A stretch of DNA of 64,000 nucleotides from positions 3,632,501 to 3,696,500 of the forward strand of contig NC_068559.1 in NCBI RefSeq assembly GCF_022201045.2, read 5' to 3'. Below, piece by piece: positions 1-10,928 of the stretch (position 1 is the first letter of the stretch; each line of letters begins with the position of its first letter). The translations under genes and the position numbers were made by a program. The notes beneath the pieces are model-generated. The model was not told the DNA's origin. It saw only the letters and a list, made by a program, of their open reading frames with translations, and did no database searches. This DNA comes from Citrus sinensis. Its lineage: Eukaryota > Streptophyta > Magnoliopsida > Sapindales > Rutaceae.

Positions 1-878
1 TTTTTTCCTGTATTAGCGCCCTTCGGTTTTTCCATTTTTTTTTGCCATTTACCACCACCACCTTCTTCCCTTACGCCCGTGGGCCCACGTGCTCGTTTTT
101 CATTTTCAATGGAATTTTGCAAAATTCACGAAAAATATTTCGTTATAAGCGATGCACATATACATTCACATCATAATATTTTTTACTCTCTGAGAAACAA
201 CATGGGCAATTAATTTATCCTTATATGAAATCAAACAAAAAGAACAGGTACTAAAATTTAAAACAATTAATGGAATATTCAAGGGAAGTAGAAAAAAAAA
301 TGCCTAGTATAGTTGCATTGTAATTTTCCTGAAGTTTCTAGGTAACGTTGTCAGCCGCCTATTTATTTTTATTTTTCATTAAAAAAACCCCAAAAACCAT
401 AGATATGAAAAGGAAAAATTTTATGTAATAATTATAAAACCATTAAAATAGAATTAGTTTTTATCGTAAAAAGGTAATCAATGTGTCCTTTTTGTTAATA
501 GCTCCAGTAATCGAGTGTTTAAACTCAATCACAACAATATTCAACTGAGAAACAGAAGCACGTACGAATGTATTTTATACGTACATAAGTGTAAAAAATG
601 TCAATATATATATATGTGCTTGTGTAATTGTGTTTGTGTATAATGTAATGTAATCACGTTCACAAAAACTCACAAGTCGTAAGCCAAATAAAAGTCTATC
701 TGTCTACCATTTGCCTCTCTGTCCTCTGTGTTTTTTTCTTTTTTTTCTCCATTTCTTTATTCCCCATCTTCTCTCCTTATATCTCTTGCTTCCTCTCAGT
801 ATCTTCTCTCCCACTCTAAACTAAAGTTGCCCTCTTTATTTCTCCCTCCACAGTTCGGTTTTATTAGGGGTTTTAGCT
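1..878 (+). promoter_or_regulatory. Upstream region and 5' UTR of the ARP1-like gene
   Basis: No coding gene is visible here. A G-box core CACGTG lies at 86-91 inside GGGCCCACGTGC, a short TA run lies near 604-613, and a pyrimidine-rich stretch (about 715-855) sits just before the ATG at 879, typical of a plant 5' UTR. A transcription start cannot be fixed from sequence alone. Confidence 0.45.
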
Positions 879-3196
879 ATGAGCAGCAACAGCAGCAGCA
901 GCAATATTGGGCAGTTCGGTGACACGACACTGACCAAAGTCTTTGTCGGAGGCTTGGCATGGGAGACTCCCAGAGAAGCCCTGAGGGAACACTTTGACAA
1001 GTACGGTGACATCCTCGAGGCCGTCATTATCTCAGACAAGCTCACCGGCAGATCCAAGGGCTACGGATTTGTATGTTTCATTTCTTGTTGCATTAATTAT
1101 CTGCATGCATGATGCAATGGCCCTTAAAATTTATGTGTGTGTGTGTGTATAAATATGTATAGGTTACGTTTAAGGAACCTGAAGCCGCTAAGAAGGCTTG
1201 TGAGGACGCCACGCCGATCATCAACGGCCGCCGAGCCAATTGCAATCTGGCTTCTCTCGGCGCACGCCGCCCGCGCTCGGCTTCCGCCACCCCTCCTCAA
1301 CAAGGTAATGCAATGCAGCTTCAGATGCATGGGGCTTATTTTGCTCTGTGCTTTTTTTTTTACTTTTTTACTTTTTTTTTTTGGTGGGGTTCTGTTCTGA
1401 TACATATGAAACATTATTGTGATGTAAATTCGTGAAGGATCCAATGTAGGACCGAGGTCCACGTCATCTGCACCAGCAAATCATGTGCAGTGGTACTATC
1501 CTGCGGGGACTCCTGCGACGCCGTTTCATCATCATCAGCATCATCAGGCCGTTCCTTTTTATGGGTATGTAATATATATCAATAGTGTCCCCACTTTTTC
1601 TCTTGTTTATTATTCTTTGTTGGGCTGGGGTGTATTTTATGAAAATGGATTGTGTCTTACGGGATTACTTCTTCTGTCCAGGTACTCTCCCACCTGCATT
1701 GCAACTGATGTCAGTTACAATCAACATGTAAGTTGACGGAACGATACTCGCATGATGGTTTCATGTGTCCTCACCGACCTACCACTGATGCAAAATCACA
1801 TGGGCTTTAGTTTTTTCTGTAATGTTTATTATAAAATTAATTCTGGTGATCAATCATGAAGGACCCACTCAACCGTTAATCTCCCACTCCCATCGTCCAC
1901 ACTAATTACATTATAATCATTCATTACTCCTTGGCCTTGCTACCCGTTGGGTAGATCAGACGGTTAAGAATCACTATTCAATCACATCTCTTCATTATTT
2001 TTCTTGTTTCATTTACACTACATATATTTTGTCTATTAGGTTACAAATTTCAAATTAAGAGTCATAAATACATTTTGTCATATTTTATGTTTTGTTTCAC
2101 CTTTCATATTTGTGTTCGTATTCTAACATTGAATTCGTTTGTTGTATTCTCTGCGGTGATGGTACACAGAAGCTGAGCTACACCGGTGGGTCCTACGTGA
2201 ACGGGCATTTCCCACAGATGTATCCGGGGCAACCTATCGTGGGTGCCACCAATACACTGATGCCAATATACCCTCTTTATCACTTCCATCAATCACAGAC
2301 AATGGGCCTACCGGCCCATATCTTCCCACCAACCACTGCGGGCCACATGACAACGGTGCCAGCCATCATATCAAAACCTGCATCAATCGCTCCCAACACA
2401 GGTGCGTTAGCGTTGCATTGATTTATTATTATACAACCGGCCGCACTTGATTGCATGTACTAACCTAGTAAATGGCTAAAATAAGACACAAGGGGGAACG
2501 TGCAGCATCATTGTGTCACGCGACCCCGGCCAGGGTTGAATTTGGACCCATTTGCCAGCCTGGCCTCTCTAGGAAACCCACATGGCCTAAAATGACTAAC
2601 GTATCCTTTTGTTGTGGGTTTCACTTTCGTTTCGCATGCCCCATCTATCTTTTAATACAAATTTTTTTTGAAAAATTCAAATAATTCATAATCTATTTCA
2701 AGTGATTTGATGGATAAAAATTATAAACGATATCTTCTTAAGTTTGTAGTTAAAGTATTTTTTTTTCTTTTCCATTTTAGCCTTAGTTTGATAAATATAT
2801 GAACGTTTTCCTTAGCAAAAAACCCAATGACCTAAAGATATTGATGGATATTTCATATTTGCATCCCATAATGTTAATTGCATGCACTTGGGCATGTGCC
2901 ATAATCAACTTGCAATGAGCGACTTTTGAAAACCCATGTCGAGATCGTGATCAAGATTCAAGAACCTCTACAGCTTTTGCCTTGTTGCCAACTCTTTAAT
3001 TGTTGCTTAAATAATTTTGTTGTTGATAGTGTATGGTGATAATGATACATGTGAGGCAATTACTAATTATACGATTAAAAATAAAAACTGATATTACAGA
3101 AACAGTTTGCTTGGCTGTGGAGTAGGTACTACAGTTGGAGCAAGGGGTCCTCATCACCATCGTCATCATCAATTAAGACTTAAAAAAGTTGGTTAA
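879..3196 (+). CDS. ARP1-like RNA-binding protein with one RRM
   Basis: Likely a nuclear or cytoplasmic single-RRM RNA-binding protein like Arabidopsis ARP1 (ABA-regulated RNA-binding protein 1). Proposed coding exons are 879-1070, 1163-1304, 1438-1564, 1682-1727, 2170-2401 and 3126-3196, all with GT-AG introns and consistent phase, giving 269 residues. The RRM fills about residues 18-100: RNP2 is KVFVGGLAW and RNP1 KGYGFVTF is completed across the first intron. The stretch RRANCNLASLG after the RRM is typical of this plant subfamily. The rest is low-complexity, with His/Gln runs (HHHQHHQ), Pro-rich segments and a final HHHRHHQ. The ATG at 879 is chosen because a short Ser/Asn-rich leader precedes the RRM as in relatives. 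Oddity: if the weak donor at 2402 is not used, the frame stops at 2421, so two C-termini are possible. The RRM part is secure; the last exon is less so. Confidence 0.85.
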
Positions 3197-4013
3197 GTTG
3201 GCAATAACATGCAAAGAAAGGAAAAGGGTGGAAGAATAAGAAGCTGCTTCAGAGCAACACTATTATTATCTGATCTGTTGTGGCTCGTCTTTCTTTCTTT
3301 CTTTCTTTTTCTTTTTTAATTAATTTCTTTCTTTCTAAATTTAATTTATTATTATTCTTAGGTGTTTGATCATAAGAAGATATTCTTTCATTCTCTTTTC
3401 TATCTCTAACATCTAAGCCTGAGCTGTGAACCATTAATTAAACGAACTTGAAAACCGATAAAAAAAAGAATGTAAGGGAGCAGTTATTTATCATGCATGT
3501 ATGAATATGTATGCATGTCTTTCTTTAGCCCATGTCTTATGGGTTATTGCTTTCGATTCATGGCTTCAAATTCATTAATACGAACGGGCAAAAGTTAAGT
3601 TGAAATGGGCTCCCTTTGAAATTTATCCACATAAAGTTGGGTTTGGGCCACAGTTAACGAAGCAGTTTGTGGCCGCACGCACATTAAGTTGATGTGCAAA
3701 TTGCCATGGTATCTATAAAAATCAGTGCGTACATGTGTAATTGCAATAGCCTGAAAAGTAAAATCTAAATGGCAAAGAATGTGCTCTACATTTTGCGACA
3801 CATATTGATTTCAGTCTTTGAATCTCCGTTTGGAAAATGAAAGGTGGAATCCTTTAGATTTCTTTTATAAAACTGATCCCAACAGACTACAGTCCAAGTC
3901 CAGAGCGAACGAGTCAATTTGTGTGTAGATTCCACCTTACAAGTTATAACCCAATTTGTCAAAAGAGTTGTCAACTCAACCATTGTGCTTTAGATTGTCG
4001 GATATAAGTTGGA
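3197..4013. other. 3' flank of the ARP1-like gene, intergenic
   Basis: Non-coding. It begins with the probable 3' UTR, holds a TTTC microsatellite near 3288-3312, and otherwise is AT-rich sequence in which I see no gene. It ends at the 9-bp target duplication of the neighbouring MITE. Confidence 0.5.
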
Positions 4014-4022
4014 TATTTTAAA

Positions 4023-4850
4023 GGAAAATGACATTCACACCACGTTAAGCCCCACGGTAAGCCTCGAACGCAACGTTTTGTTTATCATACATATTGTCAC
4101 CGTTACGCATTGACTTGTCAACACACACGCACTGTTCGCAAGCATCATTCACAACACCTCTCTCTCACGGCACACGCTCTCTCCCTCTCTCCCTCACGAC
4201 TCACTGCCCCAAATCTCATCAAGCCCCCCCCCCCCCCCCCCCCCCCCACCCAAAAAAATATATATATATATCCAACAGGCAATTGACTTTCAGGGGTAGC
4301 AGAGAGTTCCAAGAAAAGATAGATTAGTATTATTGCAGCATGGAAAACTCTATGACACAGTCATGTCAACAGACCATAATCATATTTGGATTAGAATGCA
4401 TCTGTATATTATAAAATTAAATTATTAATGCAGGGTACAAAGTGTTAAATAAGATCCTAAGGTTGCACTTTCTAAACTAGTAATAAATGAGGCTGACTAA
4501 ATAGAAAATTAGACTTTTGAAAGTAAGCTAATGAACATGCAGAGTAACAAGGGCCGATCACAGATAAGGGTCACTGCAAAAGAGTAATCACATCCATGAA
4601 CCATGCGACCTTTAGTTGGAGAGAGGAGGGGCAGAGGGGTGGGGGAGAGCCGCTGACGGAGCGTGGTGAGGATGAAGGGGAGATTGGTGGCTTGCTGAGA
4701 TTTGTGGCAGTGAGCCGTGAGGGGGAGAGCCAGAGAGTGAGTGCTGCGAACGGCGCGCGTGTGCTGATAAGTCAACGCGTAACAGTGACCATAGATAATA
4801 TTAACAAAACGCTGTGTTTGGGGCTTAATGTGGTGTGAGTATCGGTACTG
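4023..4850. mobile_element. Mutator-type MITE with long terminal inverted repeats
   Basis: An 828-bp non-autonomous DNA element. Its two ends are inverted copies: 4023-4223 pairs with 4850-4688 over roughly 160-200 bp; for example CACACCACGTTAAGCCCC on the left matches CACACCACATTAAGCCCC read from the right end. It is flanked by a perfect 9-bp direct repeat, TATTTTAAA, at 4014-4022 and 4851-4859, the size Mutator-like elements make. The middle carries a run of 24 C (4224-4247) followed by a TA repeat, and no transposase. The outermost bases of the two inverted repeats are less alike than the inner part, so the exact tips are slightly uncertain. Confidence 0.8.
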
Positions 4851-4859
4851 TATTTTAAA

Positions 4860-6467
4860 ATACACTAATCCTCTTTTAGAAGGGGTGAGAGCAATGTTTT
4901 ATGTGCGGATTTTAATTATTCAACAACTTAAATTATTCATAAATTAAAATTGATTAAGTGGAATCTGGATATGTTATTTGTTGTTGCTACTTGCTGGTTA
5001 GTTGTTCTTATTGGTTTAATTTTGAGGCCTATTGTACTTTTTTTACTTATATTTAATATAGACTTCACATTGTAAGTATGTTTGAAGATGTAGAAATTTT
5101 GTAGAGACTACTTATGGGAAAGGGGTCAATTTTCCCTCTACCCCATCTCCGAAATTTTGTCTTAATGCCTTAATCCTTGTATCCTCGGCCACTTTATTTT
5201 CATTTTAGGTGTATGTATGATGTATGAGGATATTTCAACATAGAGAGAGACCTCCATATATAGGTACTCAATCCTCTTACCATTTAGCTTCTAAACTAAT
5301 CAAATCGCATTAAAATAAAAACCTTATATTAGCTTAAAGCACAATGAATTGTTTAAGGGGGACAAAAATAAAACATAAATTGTTAATAACTAATTAGCTA
5401 CAGAAAAGACAAATTATTTGATAACTAATCAATTTGACAAATTATTCATTGACTGAATGGTGCTCACATTCTTATCACATTTCGTCATGTAGGAGCTTGG
5501 GCAAACGGGTAACGGACTGTTTGTGTATGAATTCCAAGGAAGACAAAAGTTGAAAAAAAAAAAAATTTAAATTTTGCTCCGTCCTTCGTACTGAGCTTTT
5601 TTTTTTTTAAAAAAAATCGAATATGGTCGCCTCCAAAAAATAACAATGTTTTATAATAATAATAAATAATTACTTCAAACACAACATGTAAAATATTAAC
5701 AAAATCATTAAGAAAAAATCCACTATATATTGACATCTACGTAAGTACGACATCTTTCAAAATTCTTCGGAAACGTACTAATGGATGAAATTATACACAT
5801 TATTTAAAAAGAAACTAAATTATACTCTATTATTTATAAATAATATAACAAAATAAGTAAATAAATTCAAGAATTTCAAAAGAAACAAACATTTCTAGAT
5901 GATAAACAACTGGAGGGAAGGTTTTAAATAATTAATCATTTATTAGTTATTAAGACGTGAAAACTCATTGTGACGGGGAAAGGTTGAAGATACAAGTGAG
6001 TGTCAGTCAATTAAGAAGAAGCTTATCGAGATACTCAAGCCTGCGCAGAAAATATCCCCAGGCAAAAAGTGTCGTCACCGATCACATCACTGATCGTACT
6101 ACGCATAACGCCTCCATGCTACCACTTCCACAAACGGCCACGTGTATAATCAAGGCAAACAGAAATTTTCATTCCACGTGTTTGAATATCATTGTACTTC
6201 ATACTTCAATTCTCACAGACATAAAACGTAAAACATTTTGGGAAAATAGAAATACAAGTGAAAATCGAATTAAAAAAAAGGGGGAGCTGACCAGTCACTT
6301 GAAAGTGCAAAAGGACAAGAAACCATTGTGCTCGGGTTTTGTTTAGTTCTTTTATTAGATCTCTTAAACGACAACCATTTTATGAACAAAACGCAAACGC
6401 CCCCTTTTTCTTCTCTCTCTCTAAAACCCAAACCCTCGGCTTTCACTACTCTGGAGATCTAACAAAG
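4860..6467. other. Intergenic DNA and promoter of the PWWP gene
   Basis: No convincing gene. AT-rich DNA with several homopolymer runs (5550-5630), grading into the promoter and leader of the PWWP gene. The open frame at 5957-6346 has no recognisable similarity and lies in promoter sequence. Confidence 0.5.
6139..6180 (+). promoter_or_regulatory. Two G-box/ABRE-like motifs upstream of the PWWP gene
   Basis: Two CACGTG cores at 6139-6144 (GGCCACGTGTAT) and 6175-6180 (TTCCACGTGTTT), start to start 36 bp. Such cores bind bZIP and bHLH factors. They lie about 290-330 bp upstream of the first leader-exon donor. The role is inferred from motif and position only. Confidence 0.4.
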
Positions 6468-6698
6468 GTACGACTTTTAATCTTTTTCTCTGTGGGTTTT
6501 ACTGCTTAAAGATTCAATCTTTACTTTCCATTTCCATTGCATGCTTCATATGGCTTGTAAATTTAATTTCTCTTTTAAGTTTTGGTACTAGCTTTATAAG
6601 CTTTTCTGGGAATTGTTTCGTTAAAGAGGCTCTTTTGTTTTTTTCCTTTTTTTTTCCTTTTTTTTCTTGATTTTGAAGTATACCCAGATATTATTTTC

Positions 6699-9600
6699 AT
6701 GGATGAACAGAAAGACAAGGATGTTTCTGTTTCTAGGGGTGATTTGGGAGATTCTACTGTGACAGTTAGTGAACATGTAGATGGTAAAAGTGAAACCCCA
6801 TTTGAGTCCACGGTACCTGAGTCTCAGGTTGGTAAGATTGAGGGGTCTAATGAGGCTGGTGGGGAGGAGGATGTAATGGTGGAGGTTTTGGGTTCGCATG
6901 TTGTTGTTGATGGGGTTTGCAGTAGCAGTAATGGTGCTAGAGTTGGAGGTGAGGAGCATTTGAATGATGAACAGATTCGTGGTCTTGGTGGCGGTGGGTC
7001 TGCTGAGGCTGGTGTCGAGAAAGATTTGAGAAGTGTAAGTTATGCCCGGGATGTAGTTAGTGATTTAGGAGCTAGGGAAAGTGGGGTTTCTGGTGTTGAA
7101 GTGTCATCAAGTCATAGATTGGAAGCCAGGTTTGAAGGGTCTTTGGCAGAGGAGGGAGCTGCCATGGAGAGTTTGGAGAGAAATAAGGAGGTGCTTGGAA
7201 GTGAGAGTGAAGGTTGTATAGTTGATGAAATGTGTGCACACGAAAATGGAGCTCAAGATGATGAGGTTCAAGACAGGGGAATGGGGACTAAGGTTGAAGG
7301 GTCTACAACAGATGTGGGTTCAACGGGTAGGGAAACTCAAGTTGTTCATGCAGAGGACATTGGGGTGGTATCCGCGGAGGAGGGTTTGGAGAGAGGATTG
7401 CCTAAGGAGGATGCAGAGAGAGGTAGTGAAATGGTTAGTGGTGTTGTTTGCGAAGCACAAGGCCATGGAGTTGAAAATGTGGTCGGATCTTCTACAGTGG
7501 AGTCTGGCACTCTGAATGAAGAAACTCAAGTTGTTAAGAAGAAAGCTGATAGGGAGAATGAAGATGTTGTGGCCAAAGATTTGGTTCAGGGTGCTGAGCA
7601 AGGTGGGGAAATATATGCTGCTGGGAAAGATGCAAAAGAACTTGTTAAGGGTCCTGAGAAAGGTAGGGAAATCGATGCTGCTGGAGGGGATGCACAGCAA
7701 TATGTAGAGCCGCAGAATTTGCATACATCGAACAATAAAACACTGGATCCTTGTAGTCGAGTCGCTGTTGCAGGTTCCCCAGTAACCGTCGAATATCTAA
7801 GTGTTCCCATCCAGGTTGTTGAGAAAGCTGCAGTTACGGTCAATGACAAGGGTTTGAAGCCCAAGATTGATGCTGTTGGCATTGATTCTACGGAGGGGAT
7901 TATTTCTAGTTCAGAAGAAAAGAAAATTCCAATTGCTATGACAGATGACAGAGGAAGAGGAAAAGACAGTATTATTAGTGTACACTCTAAATCCATGGAT
8001 TATCAAAATCCTGTTGCTGTTACGAGGGAAGTTGCAGAGATGGATAAAGAGGAATTTATATGTTCTACCATGGAAGGTATGGAAACTGACTCTTTCGATG
8101 AAAATTTAAGTTTTTCATTGGAAGAACTGCAGGGAAATTTTGGAAGACTTGATGGGAGCACTGAAAATCACTGCAATGTTTATGCAGATTCACTATCCTT
8201 CTATCATCCAACCCAAGTGGTTGGAAGCGAAGATGCCATGATGGACAAAAATGTGCATCCTAGTGAAAATCACCAACAATCGAAGTTTCAAGGGTGTTTA
8301 GACCAGGGTACTGCTCATTATGTTACTCAGGTTAATTCAAATACTCAAGAACCAATGGAAATTCATGAACAAGTTTCTACGGCTGAATTGGATGAGATGT
8401 TATCTTGCTCTGGAGATGTTCAGAATTTTAAGGATGGGAGACTGGCCATGGATACTGCATTAGATACCCAAGTCACTACCAGAGGTGGTGAAATTCCTTT
8501 GATAAACAATCAGGAGGCTCTAAATTCCAATACGAAGGTCCAGATGCCTACTGAGAATGATCAACAATTGAAACTTCAAGAGAGATTCGACAATACAGGG
8601 GTGTGTCATCTTGCTCAGCCTCAGGTTGCTTCAAATTTAGGGAAAGTAAAACCAGATGTAGGGAAAGAAATGGAAATTCAAAAACAGGTTGCTGGTGGTA
8701 AATTTACCGCAGTGGATGAGAAGGTTTTTTCAAATCCGATTGTTGAAGTTCCCTGCCCTTCTGTTCAAGTCATAAATGAAGGTGAAGGTCTGCAGACTGC
8801 CGAAGGAGATATGAGTGCAGCGGGTAGCCTTTCTGGAGTTGATTCAACTGTTGAGGGTCAAATGCATGTTGAAGAACGGGTTACTGATGCTGAACAGGCT
8901 GCATTACATGGAGATCAGGAGATGGAAGTTGAGGGACAGGATAGTGATACTGAACAGACCGAAACCAATGAGGAAAAATTTGTTCACCGAGTAACTGCAA
9001 GGGGAGGAAGCTTGGTGAAACCCCATCGGGTTAGTTGTCTGTTGCCACTGGAAGATGAAGGAGAGTTTTTTGTGTCTGATTTAGTTTGGGGTAAAGTCAG
9101 GAGCCATCCGTGGTGGCCCGGACAGATTTATGATCCTTCAGATGCATCCGAGAAGGCAATGAAGTATCATAAGAAGGACTGTTTTCTGGTTGCTTATTTT
9201 GGGGATCGGACATTTGCTTGGGTTGATGCATCTCAGCTAAGGGCCTTTTATTCACATTTCTCTCAGGTAGAGAAGCAGAGCAATGCAGAAGTATTTCAGA
9301 ATGCTGTCAATTGTGCTCTAGAAGAAGTCAGCAGACGCATAGAGCTGGGTCTTGCATGCCCCTGCATACCAAAGGATGCATATGATAAAATCAGATTACA
9401 GATTGTTGAGAATGCTGGAATCCGGCAGGAATCAAGTGAGAGGGAAGGTGTGGACAAATGTGCAAGTGCTCAGTCTTTTCAACCTGATAAATTAGTTGAG
9501 TTTATGAAGGCATTCGCGCTATCTCCATCTGGTGGGGCTGACCGACTGGAGCTTGTGATAGCTAAAGCTCAGCTGCTGTCCTTCTATCACTTTAAGGGAT

Positions 9601-10928
9601 ATTCTGAGCTACCTGAATTCCAATTTTGTGGAGGATTAGCGGAAGATGGTGTTGATACTTCACACTTTGCGGAGAAGATGCACACAACTCCAGTTAGTAT
9701 GGATGATGAACATATATACTCTGAAACTCAAAGAAGCTCTCATCACAAACGTAAACACAATTTGAAGGATAGCATGTATCCTAGTAAAAAGGAAAAGAGT
9801 TTGTCTGAATTGATGACTGGTTCATTTGATTCCTTAGATGATGACGAATTTGACTCTGATGGAAAAGCTGGCGGTAAGTTGGTTTCACCATCTTCTATCA
9901 AGAAGCGCAAGGTAGTTGATTTTGCAGGAGATGACTCGTCACAAGATGGAAGGAAAACTATTTCCCTTGCAAAAGTGTCTATCTCGACGGCTAATATTCC
10001 TAAGCCATCCTTCAAAATTGGTGAATGTATTCGTCGAGTTGCAAGCCAAATGACTGGATCTTCATCTGTTCTGAAGAGTAATAGTGAGAGGCTGCAGAAA
10101 CTTGATGCCGATGGTTCTGATGATTCTTTTGAAAATTTTGAGGATGCCGAAGGAAAGAGGATGATTCTTCCAACAGACTATTCATCATTAGATGACTTGC
10201 TATCACAACTTCATTCGGCTGCAAAAGATCCCATGAGAGGATACAGTTTTTTGAACATGATCATCAGTTTCTTCTCTGATTTCAGGAACTCAATAATTTC
10301 AGACCGACGTGCTATTGACAAAGTTGGCGGTAAAAGGAAAAAATCATCCCAAATTATGGGTTCTCCAGAAACTTTTGAATTTGAGGATATGAGTGACACT
10401 TATTGGACAGACAGGGTAATCCAAAATGGGGCTGAAGAGCAACCTTCAGCACCAGCAGCACCAGCAGGACCAGCAGCTACAAGTGGAAATACCCAAAGAT
10501 ATCAAGTTGTGCCTGTTGAACTGAAACCTGTACAAAAGAGTCGTAGGTCGTATTCTAGGAAGCAATATTCTGATGCAAACCATGATCTGACCCCACCGAA
10601 ACCACCGGGCTATGTGGATGAGAATGCACCAGCGGAGCTCATAATTAACTTCTCTGAGATGGATACCATTCCTTCAGAGACAAACCTGAGTAAGATGTTT
10701 AGGTGCTTTGGACCTTTAAAGGAATCTGAGACGGAAGTTGACAGGGAAAGTAGCCGTGCCAGAGTGGTTTTCAAGAAATGTTCTGATGCAGAAGTTGCTC
10801 ACAGTAGTGCCACAAAATTCAATATCTTTGGACCCAAGGTTGTAAATTACCAGCTTAGCTATACTATTTCAGAACAATTTAAAGCTTTACCCATTGGTGC
10901 ATCCCTGGGCGAGGATTATGCAACTTGA
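6699..10928 (+). CDS. PWWP domain protein (PDP1-like)
   Basis: A nuclear chromatin reader of 1409 residues in one open coding exon. The PWWP domain lies at about residues 787-860 (DLVWGKVRSHPWWPG, then VAYFGDRTFAWV), followed by the helical region that plant PWWP proteins of the PDP family share (to about residue 980). A basic, Ser-rich linker contains KKRK-type nuclear signals. A C-terminal RRM-like fold at about 1311-1390 is introduced by PKPPGYVDENAPAELIINF. The long acidic N-terminal part (1-780) is low complexity and contains a short internal duplication around 7580-7695. Arabidopsis PDP proteins bind modified H3 tails and work with FVE/MSI5 in flowering control; that role here is family inference. 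A leader intron is likely at 6468-6687. The 3' UTR also looks spliced. The protein is longer than the roughly 1070-residue Arabidopsis PDP1, mostly in the N-terminal part. Confidence 0.9.
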   Translation: MDEQKDKDVSVSRGDLGDSTVTVSEHVDGKSETPFESTVPESQVGKIEGSNEAGGEEDVMVEVLGSHVVVDGVCSSSNGARVGGEEHLNDEQIRGLGGGGSAEAGVEKDLRSVSYARDVVSDLGARESGVSGVEVSSSHRLEARFEGSLAEEGAAMESLERNKEVLGSESEGCIVDEMCAHENGAQDDEVQDRGMGTKVEGSTTDVGSTGRETQVVHAEDIGVVSAEEGLERGLPKEDAERGSEMVSGVVCEAQGHGVENVVGSSTVESGTLNEETQVVKKKADRENEDVVAKDLVQGAEQGGEIYAAGKDAKELVKGPEKGREIDAAGGDAQQYVEPQNLHTSNNKTLDPCSRVAVAGSPVTVEYLSVPIQVVEKAAVTVNDKGLKPKIDAVGIDSTEGIISSSEEKKIPIAMTDDRGRGKDSIISVHSKSMDYQNPVAVTREVAEMDKEEFICSTMEGMETDSFDENLSFSLEELQGNFGRLDGSTENHCNVYADSLSFYHPTQVVGSEDAMMDKNVHPSENHQQSKFQGCLDQGTAHYVTQVNSNTQEPMEIHEQVSTAELDEMLSCSGDVQNFKDGRLAMDTALDTQVTTRGGEIPLINNQEALNSNTKVQMPTENDQQLKLQERFDNTGVCHLAQPQVASNLGKVKPDVGKEMEIQKQVAGGKFTAVDEKVFSNPIVEVPCPSVQVINEGEGLQTAEGDMSAAGSLSGVDSTVEGQMHVEERVTDAEQAALHGDQEMEVEGQDSDTEQTETNEEKFVHRVTARGGSLVKPHRVSCLLPLEDEGEFFVSDLVWGKVRSHPWWPGQIYDPSDASEKAMKYHKKDCFLVAYFGDRTFAWVDASQLRAFYSHFSQVEKQSNAEVFQNAVNCALEEVSRRIELGLACPCIPKDAYDKIRLQIVENAGIRQESSEREGVDKCASAQSFQPDKLVEFMKAFALSPSGGADRLELVIAKAQLLSFYHFKGYSELPEFQFCGGLAEDGVDTSHFAEKMHTTPVSMDDEHIYSETQRSSHHKRKHNLKDSMYPSKKEKSLSELMTGSFDSLDDDEFDSDGKAGGKLVSPSSIKKRKVVDFAGDDSSQDGRKTISLAKVSISTANIPKPSFKIGECIRRVASQMTGSSSVLKSNSERLQKLDADGSDDSFENFEDAEGKRMILPTDYSSLDDLLSQLHSAAKDPMRGYSFLNMIISFFSDFRNSIISDRRAIDKVGGKRKKSSQIMGSPETFEFEDMSDTYWTDRVIQNGAEEQPSAPAAPAGPAATSGNTQRYQVVPVELKPVQKSRRSYSRKQYSDANHDLTPPKPPGYVDENAPAELIINFSEMDTIPSETNLSKMFRCFGPLKESETEVDRESSRARVVFKKCSDAEVAHSSATKFNIFGPKVVNYQLSYTISEQFKALPIGASLGEDYAT

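Noticed and set aside
4596-4838. Small protein gene
   Set aside because: It lies wholly inside the right inverted repeat of the MITE; its low-complexity Glu/Gly composition comes from purine-rich DNA.
5957-6346. 129-codon open frame upstream of the PWWP gene
   Set aside because: No recognisable motif, biased composition, and it overlaps promoter motifs of the PWWP gene.
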